The notes under the pieces are model-generated. The model had not been told where the DNA came from. It searched no databases and worked only from the letters and a program-made list of their open reading frames with translations. Made by a program: the position numbers and the translations under genes. From Mesostigma viride (lineage: Eukaryota; Streptophyta; Mesostigmatophyceae; Mesostigmatales; Mesostigmataceae): a stretch of 64,000 nucleotides of DNA. Shown in pieces: positions 9,987 through 20,418 of the stretch; position 1 is the stretch's first letter, and each line of letters opens with the position of its first letter. Location: positions 27,501 to 91,500 of the forward strand of contig RPFO01000389.1 of the NCBI GenBank assembly GCA_009746045.1, in the 5' to 3' direction.

Positions 9987-10397
9987 ATGTTTTTGAATGG
10001 TGGCTTAACCGTCCCTCACACTGTTGTAGACCCCTTCTTGCATGCTGATGAACTTTTGAATGTCTCTGTGTTAGTGGATAGCGGTGAGGCTAGCTCCTTT
10101 GTGAGCGAGGCCCTAGTTAGGCGTTTAGGACTAGTCCCTATCCCTAACACCATACCTGTCACTGTCCATTATGCTGACGGTCGCACCAGTCATTCCCCGG
10201 GTACGGTATCCCTTCCCCTGGTCATACAAGGACGTACTGTCAACCTGACGGCCACTATAGGCCCTATCACTACCGCTGATGTATTACTAGGATTAGATTG
10301 GCACCAGGATAATAAGATTACTATTAATTATGATACCATGGTCATCTGGTTTCCAGATAGCTCTTACTGTGTACCGGAACGTCAATTTATAGAGTAG
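9987..10397 (+). CDS. retropepsin-like aspartic protease of the gypsy element
   Basis: The 136-residue frame contains NVSVLVDSGEASSFVSEALVRRL; the catalytic D-S-G is at 10077-10085. This is followed by a beta-rich stretch and VLLGLDWHQDN, the usual C-terminal protease motif of Ty3/gypsy elements. The frame is open upstream of the ATG at 9987. It differs from the gag frame and from the RT frame that starts 12 bp after its stop. It should cleave Gag-Pol inside the particle. Confidence 0.85.
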   Translation: MFLNGGLTVPHTVVDPFLHADELLNVSVLVDSGEASSFVSEALVRRLGLVPIPNTIPVTVHYADGRTSHSPGTVSLPLVIQGRTVNLTATIGPITTADVLLGLDWHQDNKITINYDTMVIWFPDSSYCVPERQFIE

Positions 10398-10408
10398 AAA
10401 ATTTATCC

Positions 10409-12828
10409 TTGGTAGATATTACTCCTCATTCACCTGTTGTTCCTCCTGTAAGACCTATACCTGAAGTATTAATGTCCAATGATGAATTGCGATCTGAACT
10501 AAAGGAATATGGATATTTATTATGTATGTTCCTTCAGTTAGAAGTACAGGAGATACCTATCCCTAATAATAGTGTGGATATAGATGTGAACACAGTGGAT
10601 ACAATAGGGGTGGGATTTACTGAAAATGAAATAGTAAGATACATGGCTGTGATAGATTCCTCCAAAGTTTTTGAAGAAAAGACTCCTTCTTATCCTCCTC
10701 CTCGTTCTGTTTTACACCGTGTAGTTATTAAGGACGGTGCAGTTCCTACGCACTCTCCGATGTATAGAATGGGCCCTACCGAGTTAAAGGAACTAAAACA
10801 GATTTTAGTGTCACTATTAGAAGCAGGATTGATAGAGCCTAGTAACTCCCCCTACTCAGCTGGTGTCCTGTTAGTCCCTAAGCCAAATGGCAAGTTTCGT
10901 TTAGTTACTGATTATAGGAAGTTAAATGATATCACTGTGAAGTCTAAATACCCTCTACCTCGTATTGATGATATATTTAATAAGGTTAAAGGTTCTACCT
11001 GTTTCACTGTACTGGATTGTGCAGATGGTTTTTGGCAACTGCGAATAGCGCCCGAGGATTGTCATAAAACCGCCTTCGCTACCCCTTTTGGTCATTATCA
11101 GTTTAGAGTAGCGGCTATGGGACTCTGTAATTCTCCTGCCTCTTTTCAAATGTTGATGAATGAAGTGCTTAGACCTGTTATGGGTAATTCTCACCTTCCC
11201 CAAGTGTCCTCTGATTTAAAGGATCCTTCCTTCTCCTCTGTTTCTTAGCCGAGCACGATCGTTCTTGTGCTCAGGCTTACTTAGATGACATCCTTATTTA
11301 CTCCCCAGATTTTGAAACGCACCTACGTGATTTAAAGAAAGTCTTAGAAATAATGTCTGAAAATTCTTTGTGGGCTCGCCGTGCTAAAGTTCGTTCTGGT
11401 AGGAGTGTACCATTTTTAGGACATGTTTTGTCAGATGCCGGTGTCGCTACCGACCCGGATAAAACTAAGTCAATTCAGGATTGGCCTACCCCTACCGACG
11501 TTAAAAGTGTACGTAGTTTCTTAGGGATTGCCTCTTACTATAGGCGTTTTATCCCTCGTTTCGCAACTATAGCAGCCCCTATCAATCATTTATTAAAGAA
11601 AGATATCCCCTTTATCTGGAGTAGTGAGTGTCAGTCTGCTTTTCAGTGTTTAAAATCCCTACTCCTCTCTCCTCCCGTACTCATCCTACCCGATACTACC
11701 AAACCCTTTGTGGTAGCTACAGACGCTAGTAAGGTAGCTATAGATAGGGGGAGTCCTTCTCCAGGATCAGGGTCAGGGCTTACAGCCAATTGAGTATATC
11801 TCTAGGACAATGCTCCCCGCAGAGCGTAACTATCCGTACACCAGCAGGAACTCTTAGCTGTGGTGTATTGTTGCCACGCGTGGCAGCACTTTCTTAAAGG
11901 TGCCCAATTTGATGTTTGCCTGAATGAACCCTGTGAGATAGATCCTTATAGATTAGTTATACAAACGGACCATCGTCCCCTTACCCATCTTCTCTCCCAA
12001 CCCAACCTTACTCCTCGTCAAGCGCGCTGGATGGAGTTTTTAGCACAGTTTTCCCCTTTTAAACTTCAGTATGTTAAAGGTGTCGATAACATAGTACCTG
12101 ATGCCCTCTCCCGCCGCGCAGATTACTCCTTTTTCGAGGACTTAGATGTTCTCAATACTACTCTAGTTCCTACCACTGTTGGTGTAACCCCTTATGGTGA
12201 ACTACCGGATGATGAACCTTATGCCTACCTCTTTCATACTGCTGTCCGCATGCCTGACCTCCTTTCTCACGTAGGACTCTCTCTCCCGTGTGAGGCCCTT
12301 CCTGTGGTCTCTGTGGGGGGGGAGGGGAAAAATAAAATTTCTATACCGCTTAGCCATATAGCGACTAGGTCAGGAAAGTCCTATGATAATATAGTCCCTC
12401 TAGGACCTCCCCTTCTCTTTGGCAAGGCGGTAGGAGACCTCTTTAAACCTGATATAGATACTTCTGTAGCGATGCCTACCTCTGATCTCGAACGCCTTAT
12501 CAGTAGATTTACTGCCACTGAGCCGGAAGCTTTAGCTGCTATTGCCTCCCATCCCCAACAGTTAGGCAAATACCCCTGTAAATTTGTAGGTGGGTTTTTA
12601 TATGTGCAGATAACCGATTCTCCCCCTCAGTGGCGCCTGTATGTCCCTCCTATCTGTCGCTACTCCTTGCTTTTTGAGTTGCATGATTTAGCTGCTCACC
12701 AGGGCGGTAAACAGGTACGGGATCTAGTAACCCGTTCCTACTACTGGCCTTCCCTCTTAAAGGATGTAGATGAGTATGTTAGGACCTGCCAATCTTGTCA
12801 GGAAATGAAACCTAACAACGTAGTTTAG
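10409..12828 (+). pseudogene. pol: gypsy reverse transcriptase-RNase H and integrase zinc domain, frameshifted
   Basis: RT starts with PMYRMGPTELKELKQ and continues with GVLLVPKPNGKFRLVTDYRKLN, LPRIDDIFNKVKG, FTVLDCADGFWQLRI (motif A) and FATPFGHYQFRVAAMGLCNSP. A stop at 11246-11248 and a frame change precede AYLDDILIYS, whose YLDD is at 11278-11289; about 30 unusual residues lie between. The thumb (WPTPTDVKSVRSFLG) leads into RNase H (ATDAS near 11720). A short out-of-frame segment about 11745-11830 carries EYISRTMLPAERNY. Then come QQELLAVVY, QTDHRPL and NIVPDALSR. The integrase zinc domain follows (LHDLAAHQGGKQV to CQSCQ, about 12680-12805) and the frame closes with TAG at 12826-12828, directly before the integrase core. 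Confidence 0.9.
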
Positions 12829-14002
12829 ATAGCCGAGCCTAGGACCCTTCCTGACCCCATCATGCCATGGGATTCCGTTATGATGGATTTTGTAGAACCT
12901 TTTAGAAAGAATGATAAGGGTAATGCTCAGATCCTTGTGTTTGTAGATCGCTTTACGCGTATGTGCCATCTCGTGCCTTGTCCCTTGGAACTCACCGCAC
13001 GCGATTGTGCCCGCCTATACCTCAATAATGTTTATAGATACCATGGTTTGAGTAGGCAGTTTATTTCTGACAAAGATAAGTTATTTACTTCAGATTTTTG
13101 GCAGCAGTTCTTCGCTGCTATCGGTACCAAGGTTACCTTCGGTACTGCCTACCACTCCTCCTCTTCTCATTTAGTAGAACGTTTGAATAGAGTAGTGGAA
13201 GAAGCCTTGCGGCACTATGTGGATCGCTCTGGGAGTGATTGGGAGGATTATCTATGTCTGGTAGAGTTTTCCCTTAACAGTCGCCCTCAGGCCGCGCATG
13301 GTTATACGCCCTTCTTCCTAGATACAGGTAGACAACCCCTTACCCCTACCTCTCTCTTAGCTAGTCCTTTAAGGGACAAGGATGATGTGTCCTGGGATAC
13401 CGTAGAAGGTGTGCAGGCGTTATTAGATAAGATGAAGAATGCCCACGACAATGCTATTGCAGGGTACCATAGGGCGCAGGCCAAGTACCTTGCTAGGTTG
13501 CGTGCCTCATTAGATAGAAGAGCACCTGAGATAGAAATAGGAGATTTAGTCTTAGTAGAAGGCCCTCGTGTTGGCCGATTCGCTCACAAGTTCGAGGCTG
13601 AACTTAAAGTGAAACTCAGGCCCGCCTTCTTAGGACCCTTCCGTGTGTTGTCTAGAGTAGGTAATTTCTTGTATGAGATAGATATCCCTACCTCTTGGCA
13701 AACCCATTCGCGCACCTTTCATAGAAGCCAGCTGAAGCTTTACCACCAAAGCACGTTTGCTGGTAGAGAGTTAGCCCCTGCCCCTTTAGAGCATAATCCT
13801 GATACTGGTGAGGTAGAAGACGAGGTAGAGAGTATCGTGGCCCATAGAGACATTAAAAGAGGCCGTGGTACTCAACGCCAGTATAAGATTAAATGGATGT
13901 ATGCTATGCTCGTAGCGAGGTAGATAAAGTCTGGTATACGGAGAGTGAGTTAGAGGGGTGTAGTCGCCTCTTGCAGGACTATAAAACCCTGCACAAGCTC
14001 TA
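12829..14002 (+). pseudogene. gypsy integrase core and C-terminal chromodomain
   Basis: In the same frame as RNase H but separated by one TAG, this has the DDE core: MMDFVEPFRK, ISDKDKLFTSDFW and SSHLVERLNRVVEEALR. The third acidic residue is kept although the usual DGQTE reads SSHLVE. After a GPF/Y-like segment (FLGPFRVLSRVGNFLYEI) and RTFHRSQLKLYH comes a chromodomain: VESIVAHRDIKRGRG, RQYKIKW, then a frameshift near 13900 into CYARSEVDKVWYTESEL, with a stop at 14000-14002. Integrase inserts the cDNA; in chromoviruses the chromodomain directs insertion to marked chromatin. The TAG and the frameshift imply a dead copy. Confidence 0.9.
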
Positions 14003-14079
14003 GTCGTAGACCTTCTCCTCTCTTATGTTATGTCTGCTGTCGACGGGTGGTTGGTTGTCCCCTCCCCTCCGCAGCCGTC

Positions 14080-16400
14080 ATGTCAGAGCCTACCCCTCCG
14101 ACGGAGTCCCTGCCGCCTACCCCGGATCCGGAGCTATATTATGAGGTCCTTCCGGGCCGGTGGGTCTCCAGATCCAGCTTCCCGGGTGGCCCAATCCATC
14201 CTGCCCTTCAGGCTAGTCATGCTGCTTTGGTCCGGGCCGCCCTCTTCGGGGTCTCCTGGTTTGGGCCAGACCCCCATGAACCGCAGCAGTTGGTTGTTCA
14301 TGGTTTTGACGACGCTGGACACTGTCTCCTTGAGTGTGGGTCCCGCTGCCCTGCCTTGGGGCAGATAGATGCCATCCTCCAGTTTCCTAGGATATTCTCA
14401 TACCTGTCTACCACTGTGGGCCGCTCCTGCCTCCGGGTGTTTTCCCTTGGCTTCCGGCCGAGGGCGATGCCGAGACAAATGATCACCCCTGTGACCTCCT
14501 GCGGGCGGTCGAGTTCATGGAGATTGCGGACCAGTCGGCGGGGGTGTTAGCACATGGCGATCCTTCCCCTGTGGATGCACCGGTAGAGTCGCAGTACACG
14601 CCGGAGTATTCGGCCTCAGTCGCAGCTTCCTCCTCCTCCGTGTCGGCGCCTTCTCCTGTTCCGTCATCACCGCGGTCGACCAGGCGTGTGTCGGTGGAGC
14701 CGACGCCTACCCCTCCGGGCGTGGATCGAGAGCCTGACCACCTTGCGGCTACTGTGTCTGCAATGCAGGCCCAGATCCAGTCCTTAGCCTCGGCATTCAG
14801 GGCCTTCATGGCGTCTCAGTCGCCTGCTTTAGTTGCGCCAGGTGTGGCGTCTGTTGCTGCTGTGCCACCTACCCCTTCTGTTGCCTCGGCGACTACGGCT
14901 TCGCCTGCGCCCCAGTGCGAGCCCGCGGTCGCTGTGGTTCCGTCTGCTGCTGTGACTCCTGCTGCCTCCGTGCCTGTGACCGCCGTACCTGCGCCTTCGC
15001 GCGAGTCTCCTGCCCCTGCGATCGCGCCCGCCGTCGCTGCTTCCGAGCCTCCACAAGCTCAGTCGCAGCCGTCGCGGGGCTTCTTTGGCGATACGAGCGG
15101 GCTTCCCAGGCTCTGGGAGGGGGGTCCCCCGCAGCGGATTCCGGTGCCAGACTGGAGCCTGGATGGTAGCCAATTTTATGGTAAGGTGCCTGTCCCCACG
15201 GGCCCCATTTTCAACATGTGGCCCGAGGGTGCGCCTCCCGCGGAGACCGGGGCGTCAGCTGCGGTGGCGGGTCCGTCGCGGTCTCCTGCGGTAGCGGGTC
15301 CGTCGCGGCCTCCTGTGGCGCCGGCGCCTCCTGCGCCCGTGCAGGATCCTACCCCTGTTTCGGTTCCTGCCCCTCCAGCTCCGCGCTCGCTGGCTGCGGT
15401 TGTTAGGGCCAGCGGCATTGATCATCGCTCCCTCCGCGCTACCGACTCCTTAAGGGAGTTGTCCCAGGGCGACCGGGAACGTGCCCCCTCTGTGGTGCAT
15501 GCTATGCCAGAGTCGCGAGATTCGCCAGTTCCTGGGTACGGTATGTCTGCGCTCGCCTGCCGACAGTGTGACCTACCGCGCGTCGCTGCTGAGCTGGCCA
15601 TTTCGCCCATGTCCTATGGGTTTTCCCAGGTGTGTCGGGCGCCGCGGGACCGTAACCTACCCATTGATACTGATCGGCCTCCGTTTGACATGGTTATTGT
15701 AGCAGATCCTGTGTTCCAGGGTGAGATCCTGGTTCGGCGCGTCCTCTATCGCTGGGCGAGGCGTCACAACGACTTGGACACCTACGGTGGTTACCAGTGG
15801 GCTTACCCTCCGCCTCTGGGCATCATGGCCTCGGATGCCCTTACGGTCGAGTACCCTGCCGCGCCTGGTGCCACGTATGGTGCGGTGCACCTGCAGCCCA
15901 TCCTGGAGTGGGATGCCCGCCGCCCAGTGCCTCTCCCGGGCCAGGGCCTGGATTCCCGTGGTCATCCTCCCCCTCGTGCTAGTGAGTATCTAGAGACGTT
16001 TGGGTCGCGACAGTGCGCTCGGCGGTGGCGTTCCCGTGAGATTCGGCACATCAGGTTGTGGCCGGCTAATGTGGAGCCTCTGCTAGATCTGTTCTTCCCG
16101 ACGAGCCTGCGTCATCGGATCTGGTATCATCGCCTCCTCCTTCGGGCTCTCTGTTTGCTCGCGGTAGAGCCTTTCCTACGCCTCTTTGCCTGTGGCTTCT
16201 TGGACTGGGCCCGTGGCCAGGTGGTCCTTACGCAGCATAGGTATTACTGGGCCTTTCTGGGCCTTTTTCCTGATGGCGTGTGGGCCGATGTCTTTCTCAC
16301 TGTAAATAGGCATGATAACGCGGACGATGTGGCCCACTACCATGCGTATCTGGATGTTCTGCTGGCCTCGCCTGGTACCTACCAGACTGATGGCAACTAG
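14080..16400 (+). pseudogene. large extra ORF of unknown function inside the gypsy element
   Basis: The ATG at 14080 opens a frame (SEPTPPTESLPPTPDPELYY, then GRWVSRSSFPGGPIHPALQ) that is followed, after one frame change near 14430-14450, by a frame open to 16400. Joined, it would be about 770 residues. Residues encoded by about 14560-15400 are rich in Pro, Ala, Ser and Val. The C-terminal 330 residues (15400-16400) have globular composition with many Arg, Trp and Tyr and no obvious membrane segment or signal peptide. I recognise no domain. It lies between integrase and the 3' LTR, the position of env or accessory ORFs in LTR elements. Captured host gene, second gag, or env-like are all possible; lack of membrane segments argues against env. 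Confidence 0.6.
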
Positions 16401-16621
16401 ATAGAGGGCCTTAGGCCCGACCTGAGGGTGTTGTCCCTCCGGTATATAGAGTCGCCCTCATATTCTGGCCAGTTGATTGGTCGTTCTTGGTCCTTGGTGC
16501 TGACTTTGTTCACTCTGTGTGTCCTGCCCAGTGCCGTCCCTCCCGGCAAGGCCTCTGTGCCAGGCAGTTAGGGGATCCTCCCACCAGGCTTGGTGTTGGT
16601 TAACCCTACACCACTCGGGGG

Positions 16622-17401
16622 CTTCCCGACTGCGAGGACGACATGACGACACGGATCGGCATGGCGTGGGCGCACCTCCATGACCACCGCCGCTGGTGGA
16701 GCAACCCCGCCCTACCCCGGATCGTCAAGCGTGACCTCTTCAAGGTCGTCATTCTGACGATCCTGACCTACGGCGCCGAGACGTGGACACTGATGCAGGA
16801 GCTGGAGCAACGACTCGACGGCGCCGTCACCAAGATGCTGCGCAAGGCCCTTAACATCCCCTTTGGTTTGCACATTAGTAATGAGGATTTGTACGCTGAT
16901 TTGCCCTATGTTTCCCACATTATTAGGCACAGGCGCCTGGGCCTAGCCGGGCACCTGGCCCGCACAGATCAGGTAGATACATCAGATAGACTAGCTGGCA
17001 CCAAGCCCGCCCAGCCTGCGCGATATGTCCTCACCTGGCGTGCCCCCGGCCGCGCGCGGCAGGGCCGCCACCCGTGGACTTTTCGTGATAGACTCGGCAT
17101 GGACATGTGCTACACTAGACGTGACGGGCTCACCCCCGGGCAGCCTCCTGGTTTGTCTGTAATATGGAGGCAGATGGTGCGCAAGGATAGATGGCAAGTA
17201 GTGATGAAGGAGACCACCCCCAAGCCTGTGGGGGCTCCGCGTGTGACCAAGTATGGCATTCATAGCGATTCGGGCCGCGGTGCCCACACCCCTGTAACTA
17301 GGACCTAGATAGCTTATACCATCCATTCCATCCCATGTTCCCCTCCCACTGAGGACTTATGCTCACGTGACGCAGTCACGTGTCTATTAATTAATTAATT
17401 A
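16622..17401 (+). mobile_element. 5'-truncated LINE nested in the gypsy element, with TSD
   Basis: Bounded by the 9-bp direct repeat actcggggg (16613-16621 and 17402-17410). The 3' end carries a TTAA-repeat tail (about 17386-17401). The insert encodes the last 220 residues of a non-LTR RT. The truncated 5' end, tandem 3' tail and TSD are the marks of target-primed reverse transcription. It lies just before the gypsy polypurine tract, so it went in after the gypsy element. Closely related copies are at 45.0-46.0 kb. Confidence 0.85.
16643..17308 (+). pseudogene. C-terminal end of a non-LTR reverse transcriptase
   Basis: The frame contains ILTYGAETWTLMQELEQRLDG, RRLGLAGHLARTDQVD and a basic C-terminus. 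The pairing of YGAETWTL with a GHLAR block is typical of the region after the RT domain in endonuclease-RT proteins of RTE/I-like LINEs. It starts within the coding region because of 5' truncation, so no catalytic motifs are present. It ends at 17308, followed by about 80 bp of 3' UTR with the short palindrome cacgtgacgcagtcacgtg that recurs in all copies in this window. Confidence 0.85.
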
Positions 17402-17540
17402 ACTCGGGGGTGGAACCGAGTTAACTTGTTGGTGCTTTGTATCTGGGATGGCCTGTCGATTGTGTTGGTGTGTGCTGGGTGCGTTAGGTTCTTCCTACCC
17501 CTTGGTTTCCTCCCTGTGCGTAGGGCGAGGGCTCCCTACC

Positions 17541-17556
17541 TTTTGGGGGGGGGAGG
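17541..17556 (+). other. polypurine tract of the gypsy element
   Basis: The stretch ttttgggggggggagg directly precedes the TG of the 3' LTR. A T-stretch followed by a run of purines at this position is the plus-strand primer site of LTR elements. Confidence 0.75.
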
Positions 17557-18417
17557 TGTTACGTCACGTAACAATTCGTTGTAGTTACCGACGTAAATTA
17601 GGTCTTTTGCCTCGGACGTTCCTAGGTTTACGTATAGTTTGTACTGGGACACTGTTGTCCTCGTAACAGTACCGTGGTGCATTGGATGCTTTTGGGCGTC
17701 GCGCCGCGTACTTTAGTAGTGGTCCTTATCCTTCGGGTAGAATGTAGTGGACCAGCGTGCATCTGTGCATCTGTAGGCGAGGGCCATGTCGGCCCGAGCA
17801 TGCTGGACCGTTGGTGATCATTTATGCACGTTCTACCCCTCGTGTTGGCACTCGGCGTGTGTTAAATGAATTAACACATATTAGCTTGGGTCATGGCGGT
17901 GTAGTTGTGTTTCCTTCCTCTATTCCTGGAGTAAACGGGTTTGTGTAAATGGCTTATGGCGTATTATAGTAGCACATACGTAAATGCATTGAGATCTGGA
18001 TCGTCTCGTTCGTCTTTCGCTAGGGGATTAACTAGAGGTGGCCTTACTAGTTTAAGTAGCGTTAGGCCGGGTAGAGTTAGAGGTGGCGGTTACTATAGGT
18101 TTAGGACGTAACAATGGTTCCGGAGGAACTTTCGTAGGTAGAGAGCGAGACGACGATCCCCTGCCACATACCCCTTTGCATCAACCCTTCCGCGTCCAGG
18201 GAAACGAGGACGACACCTACTTGACAGGTAATGAGCGGGTCGCCTGCAAGCTGGGGGGGTAGTGCTGCCCGATTCGGGACACGCCCTGTCTAGACGTTAG
18301 ACCTGCTCGAAGCGGAAAAATCCTTTTATAGATAGCTCCTTTCCCTTGCTTTGTTTTCCTGAGAATGGTTGCTTACTGTCGTAGATAGAGGATGGTTTCG
18401 GTCCGGCGATAGTGAGA
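17557..18417 (+). repeat. 3' LTR of the gypsy element
   Basis: Begins tgttacgtcacgtaaca and follows the 5' LTR with about a dozen differences, including a 4-bp insertion near 18090. The match stops at gatagtgaga, after which unrelated sequence (ctccgacaggg) begins. Neither end shows a duplication of the 5' flank. Confidence 0.9.
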
Positions 18418-18616
18418 CTCCGACAGGGCGCTGACCCAGTGTGATGAAAAATTAAGGGGACTCGCACGTCCAAAAGCCTGAAAAACTGACTTTAATGAAT
18501 ATCAGTTCCAATGCACTTCGGAACCATCTAGTGATGATTGAGTACCATAAATATGATGTTTGGACATTCATGCCACCACTTGTTGGGGGTACATTCTGTC
18601 CAATTTTACCCCGACT

Positions 18617-20402
18617 AGGTTGTCCCCAGTTAACAAATTAACAAATCAACAAATTAACAAATTAACAAATTAACGCCAGCGGACTACCTGCGGACTGCTT
18701 TACGCGGAGTCGCCGGGCTGCAAGTTCCGTAGCGTACCAAACTCGCCCTCAGATGCCGCCGCACCAATTTTTACTTCTTTTCGTCACATGGCTTGCGTTG
18801 GGTTCATCGACGAGCATCGACGCTCATCGACGGTGCAATCTGACGGCGGAGAATAAGTTCGCCACAGCACAGCGCGACGCAAGGGCTAAGATCCGACAAC
18901 GTGAGATGCAAAGCTTAAGACCGCATCGCTGACCGGAAATTCCGTCCAACACCGTCGCACAGTACTGCCAGTCGACCGCACCTCTGCCTTTTAACCGTCG
19001 AATGCGCAATCGATCTAGAAAGTAGAAACGTCTCCGTGACACTTCCGCGATTTCAGTACTTTCCGCCACCCTTGACAGTTGTCGTACAATACTACAAATT
19101 AACGCCAATAGAAACTCGCCTCCATACATATACCCCAGCAACCCCTTGCCCTTCGTCACTGCCATCCAGGAGGCCTATGCTGAGATCCAGCAGGCCTGTT
19201 CTCCCGTCCGTGCCGCTCAGGCGGTACAGCGCCACCTCCCTCGCGGCACTCCCTCGGTCGCCTCCGTTCAATCTCCCGCCGCATTCCCTGCTCGCGTCAT
19301 CGATAAACACCAGAAAACCTACGCGGGTATTCTGCACACGGCTGATTGGATTGCTCTTTTCGCGGACCTCAACGCCCAGGGACGTGCGTGGCTGTTCTCG
19401 CTTTCCTTGCGGAGTGTGGGCTCGGCGTACCTTCGTGCTCTTCCCATGGCCCCCCCATTCGCCTTGGCTCCCAGCCACTACTCGGTGGCGCTCCGGCACC
19501 AGCTACTTGCCCCGCAGCCTCTTGTTCCGGCCGGGCGGCCTTGTGGTAGCTGTGGGCAGCCGCTGGATCCCACGGGGACTCACTACCTTTCCTGCATGGG
19601 GGGCCAACAGAATCAGAATTGGTATTTGTATTTGCACACTGTCCTCCTTCGACGGTGGTGCTCGCCATGATTCGGTCGGTTTTCCCCCACGCGAACATCC
19701 GGTCCGAGGATGCGGATGGCGCTGCCTTCTATTCCCCCAACCACCGGCCTGACATCGTGGTGCTGGACTTTGAGGGGGTGGCCGGCATCTGCTTATCGAC
19801 GTTTCGGTGGCGCGGCCCTTGGCTCTTAGCCACGTGGCTGGGGCCTCCCTCACGGCAGGTTACACGGCGGACCGGGCGGAGCGGGCCAAGATCCTGGCCT
19901 ACGGCGACGTCGGGCACCATCGTGTGGTGCCCTTTGTCCTGGAGGAGTTTGGGGCCATGGGGCCCCTGACCTCCGCCTTCTTCAAGGAGTGTTGCCGGCT
20001 CCGGGAGGACCGGCTGGACCTGGAGGGCCAGCGGGCCTCATGGTCGGCGCGGACCTGGACGTCATATTGGCGTCAGCGCTTGTCGGTGGCGCTGACTCGG
20101 GCCATGGCTGACATCATGCTCCGCCGTACGCGGGCTGATTTTGCGGTGCAGCAGGGCTATTAGGTTCCTCCCGTTAGGAGTTTCCATTGGTCTTATCGTA
20201 GTATAGAGATTTGACATGGCTCTGTATAGAGGTTTATAGCTGGGCGTTTGCTTTGGTTTGAGTGATTTCACTCTGCTGTAAGTAATTATATTATTATAAC
20301 ATATATCTCGATAGAGGCCTGCCTCTTATTTAATTTTAAGGTACCTCTTAATTAATCTCGGCCCCCGGCCTCCGCTAATTTGCTAATTTGCTAAAAAAGA
20401 GG
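18617..20402 (+). mobile_element. 5'-truncated LINE with C-terminal endonuclease region
   Basis: The 16-bp sequence caattttaccccgact occurs at 18601-18616 and again at 20403-20418, which fits a target-site duplication. Between them is the 3' portion of a non-LTR element ending in an AT-rich tail. An 8-bp tandem run of acaaatta-type units lies at 18631-18674 near the 5' side. The coding part is at 19146-20163. Two further truncated copies of the same 3' end are on the minus strand at 27.6-28.7 kb. Confidence 0.7.
19146..20163 (+). pseudogene. LINE RT C-terminus: zinc-binding motif and restriction-like endonuclease
   Basis: Three overlapping frames read as one decayed protein. The first (19146-19670) has AWLFSLSLRSVGSAYLRALP, then CGSCGQPLDPTGTHYLSC, a C-x2-C...H-x4-C zinc-binding motif seen after the RT domain in many LINEs. 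The second (from 19619) gives NHRPDIVVLDFEG. The third (19807-20163) gives DVSVARPLALSHVA, then an acidic/basic segment and VVPFVLEEFGAMGPLTSAFF. The R-P-D...D-V-S order followed by a lysine-containing helix fits a PD-(D/E)XK restriction-like endonuclease, which nicks the target in such elements. Frameshifts near 19650 and 19800 inactivate it. The endonuclease assignment is by motif order only. Confidence 0.7.
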
Positions 20403-20418
20403 CAATTTTACCCCGACT

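Larger units (their letters stand above)
6538..18417 (+). mobile_element. Ty3/gypsy chromovirus retrotransposon with extra ORF
   Basis: Two direct LTRs (6538-7394 and 17557-18417) bound, in order, a leader ORF, gag, protease, RT-RNase H, integrase with C-terminal chromodomain, a large unassigned ORF, a nested LINE fragment and a polypurine tract. The order protease-RT-RNase H-integrase is that of Ty3/gypsy. About a dozen substitutions and small indels separate the LTRs, so insertion is fairly recent, yet the pol frame is broken several times. The 3' LTR stops matching at gatagtgaga and no target-site duplication is visible, so the 3' end may be truncated. Confidence 0.9.

Noticed and set aside
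14829-15610. Arg/Gly-rich minus-strand frames opposite the extra gypsy ORF
   Set aside because: Shadow frames caused by high GC at third positions of the plus-strand ORF; no motif.
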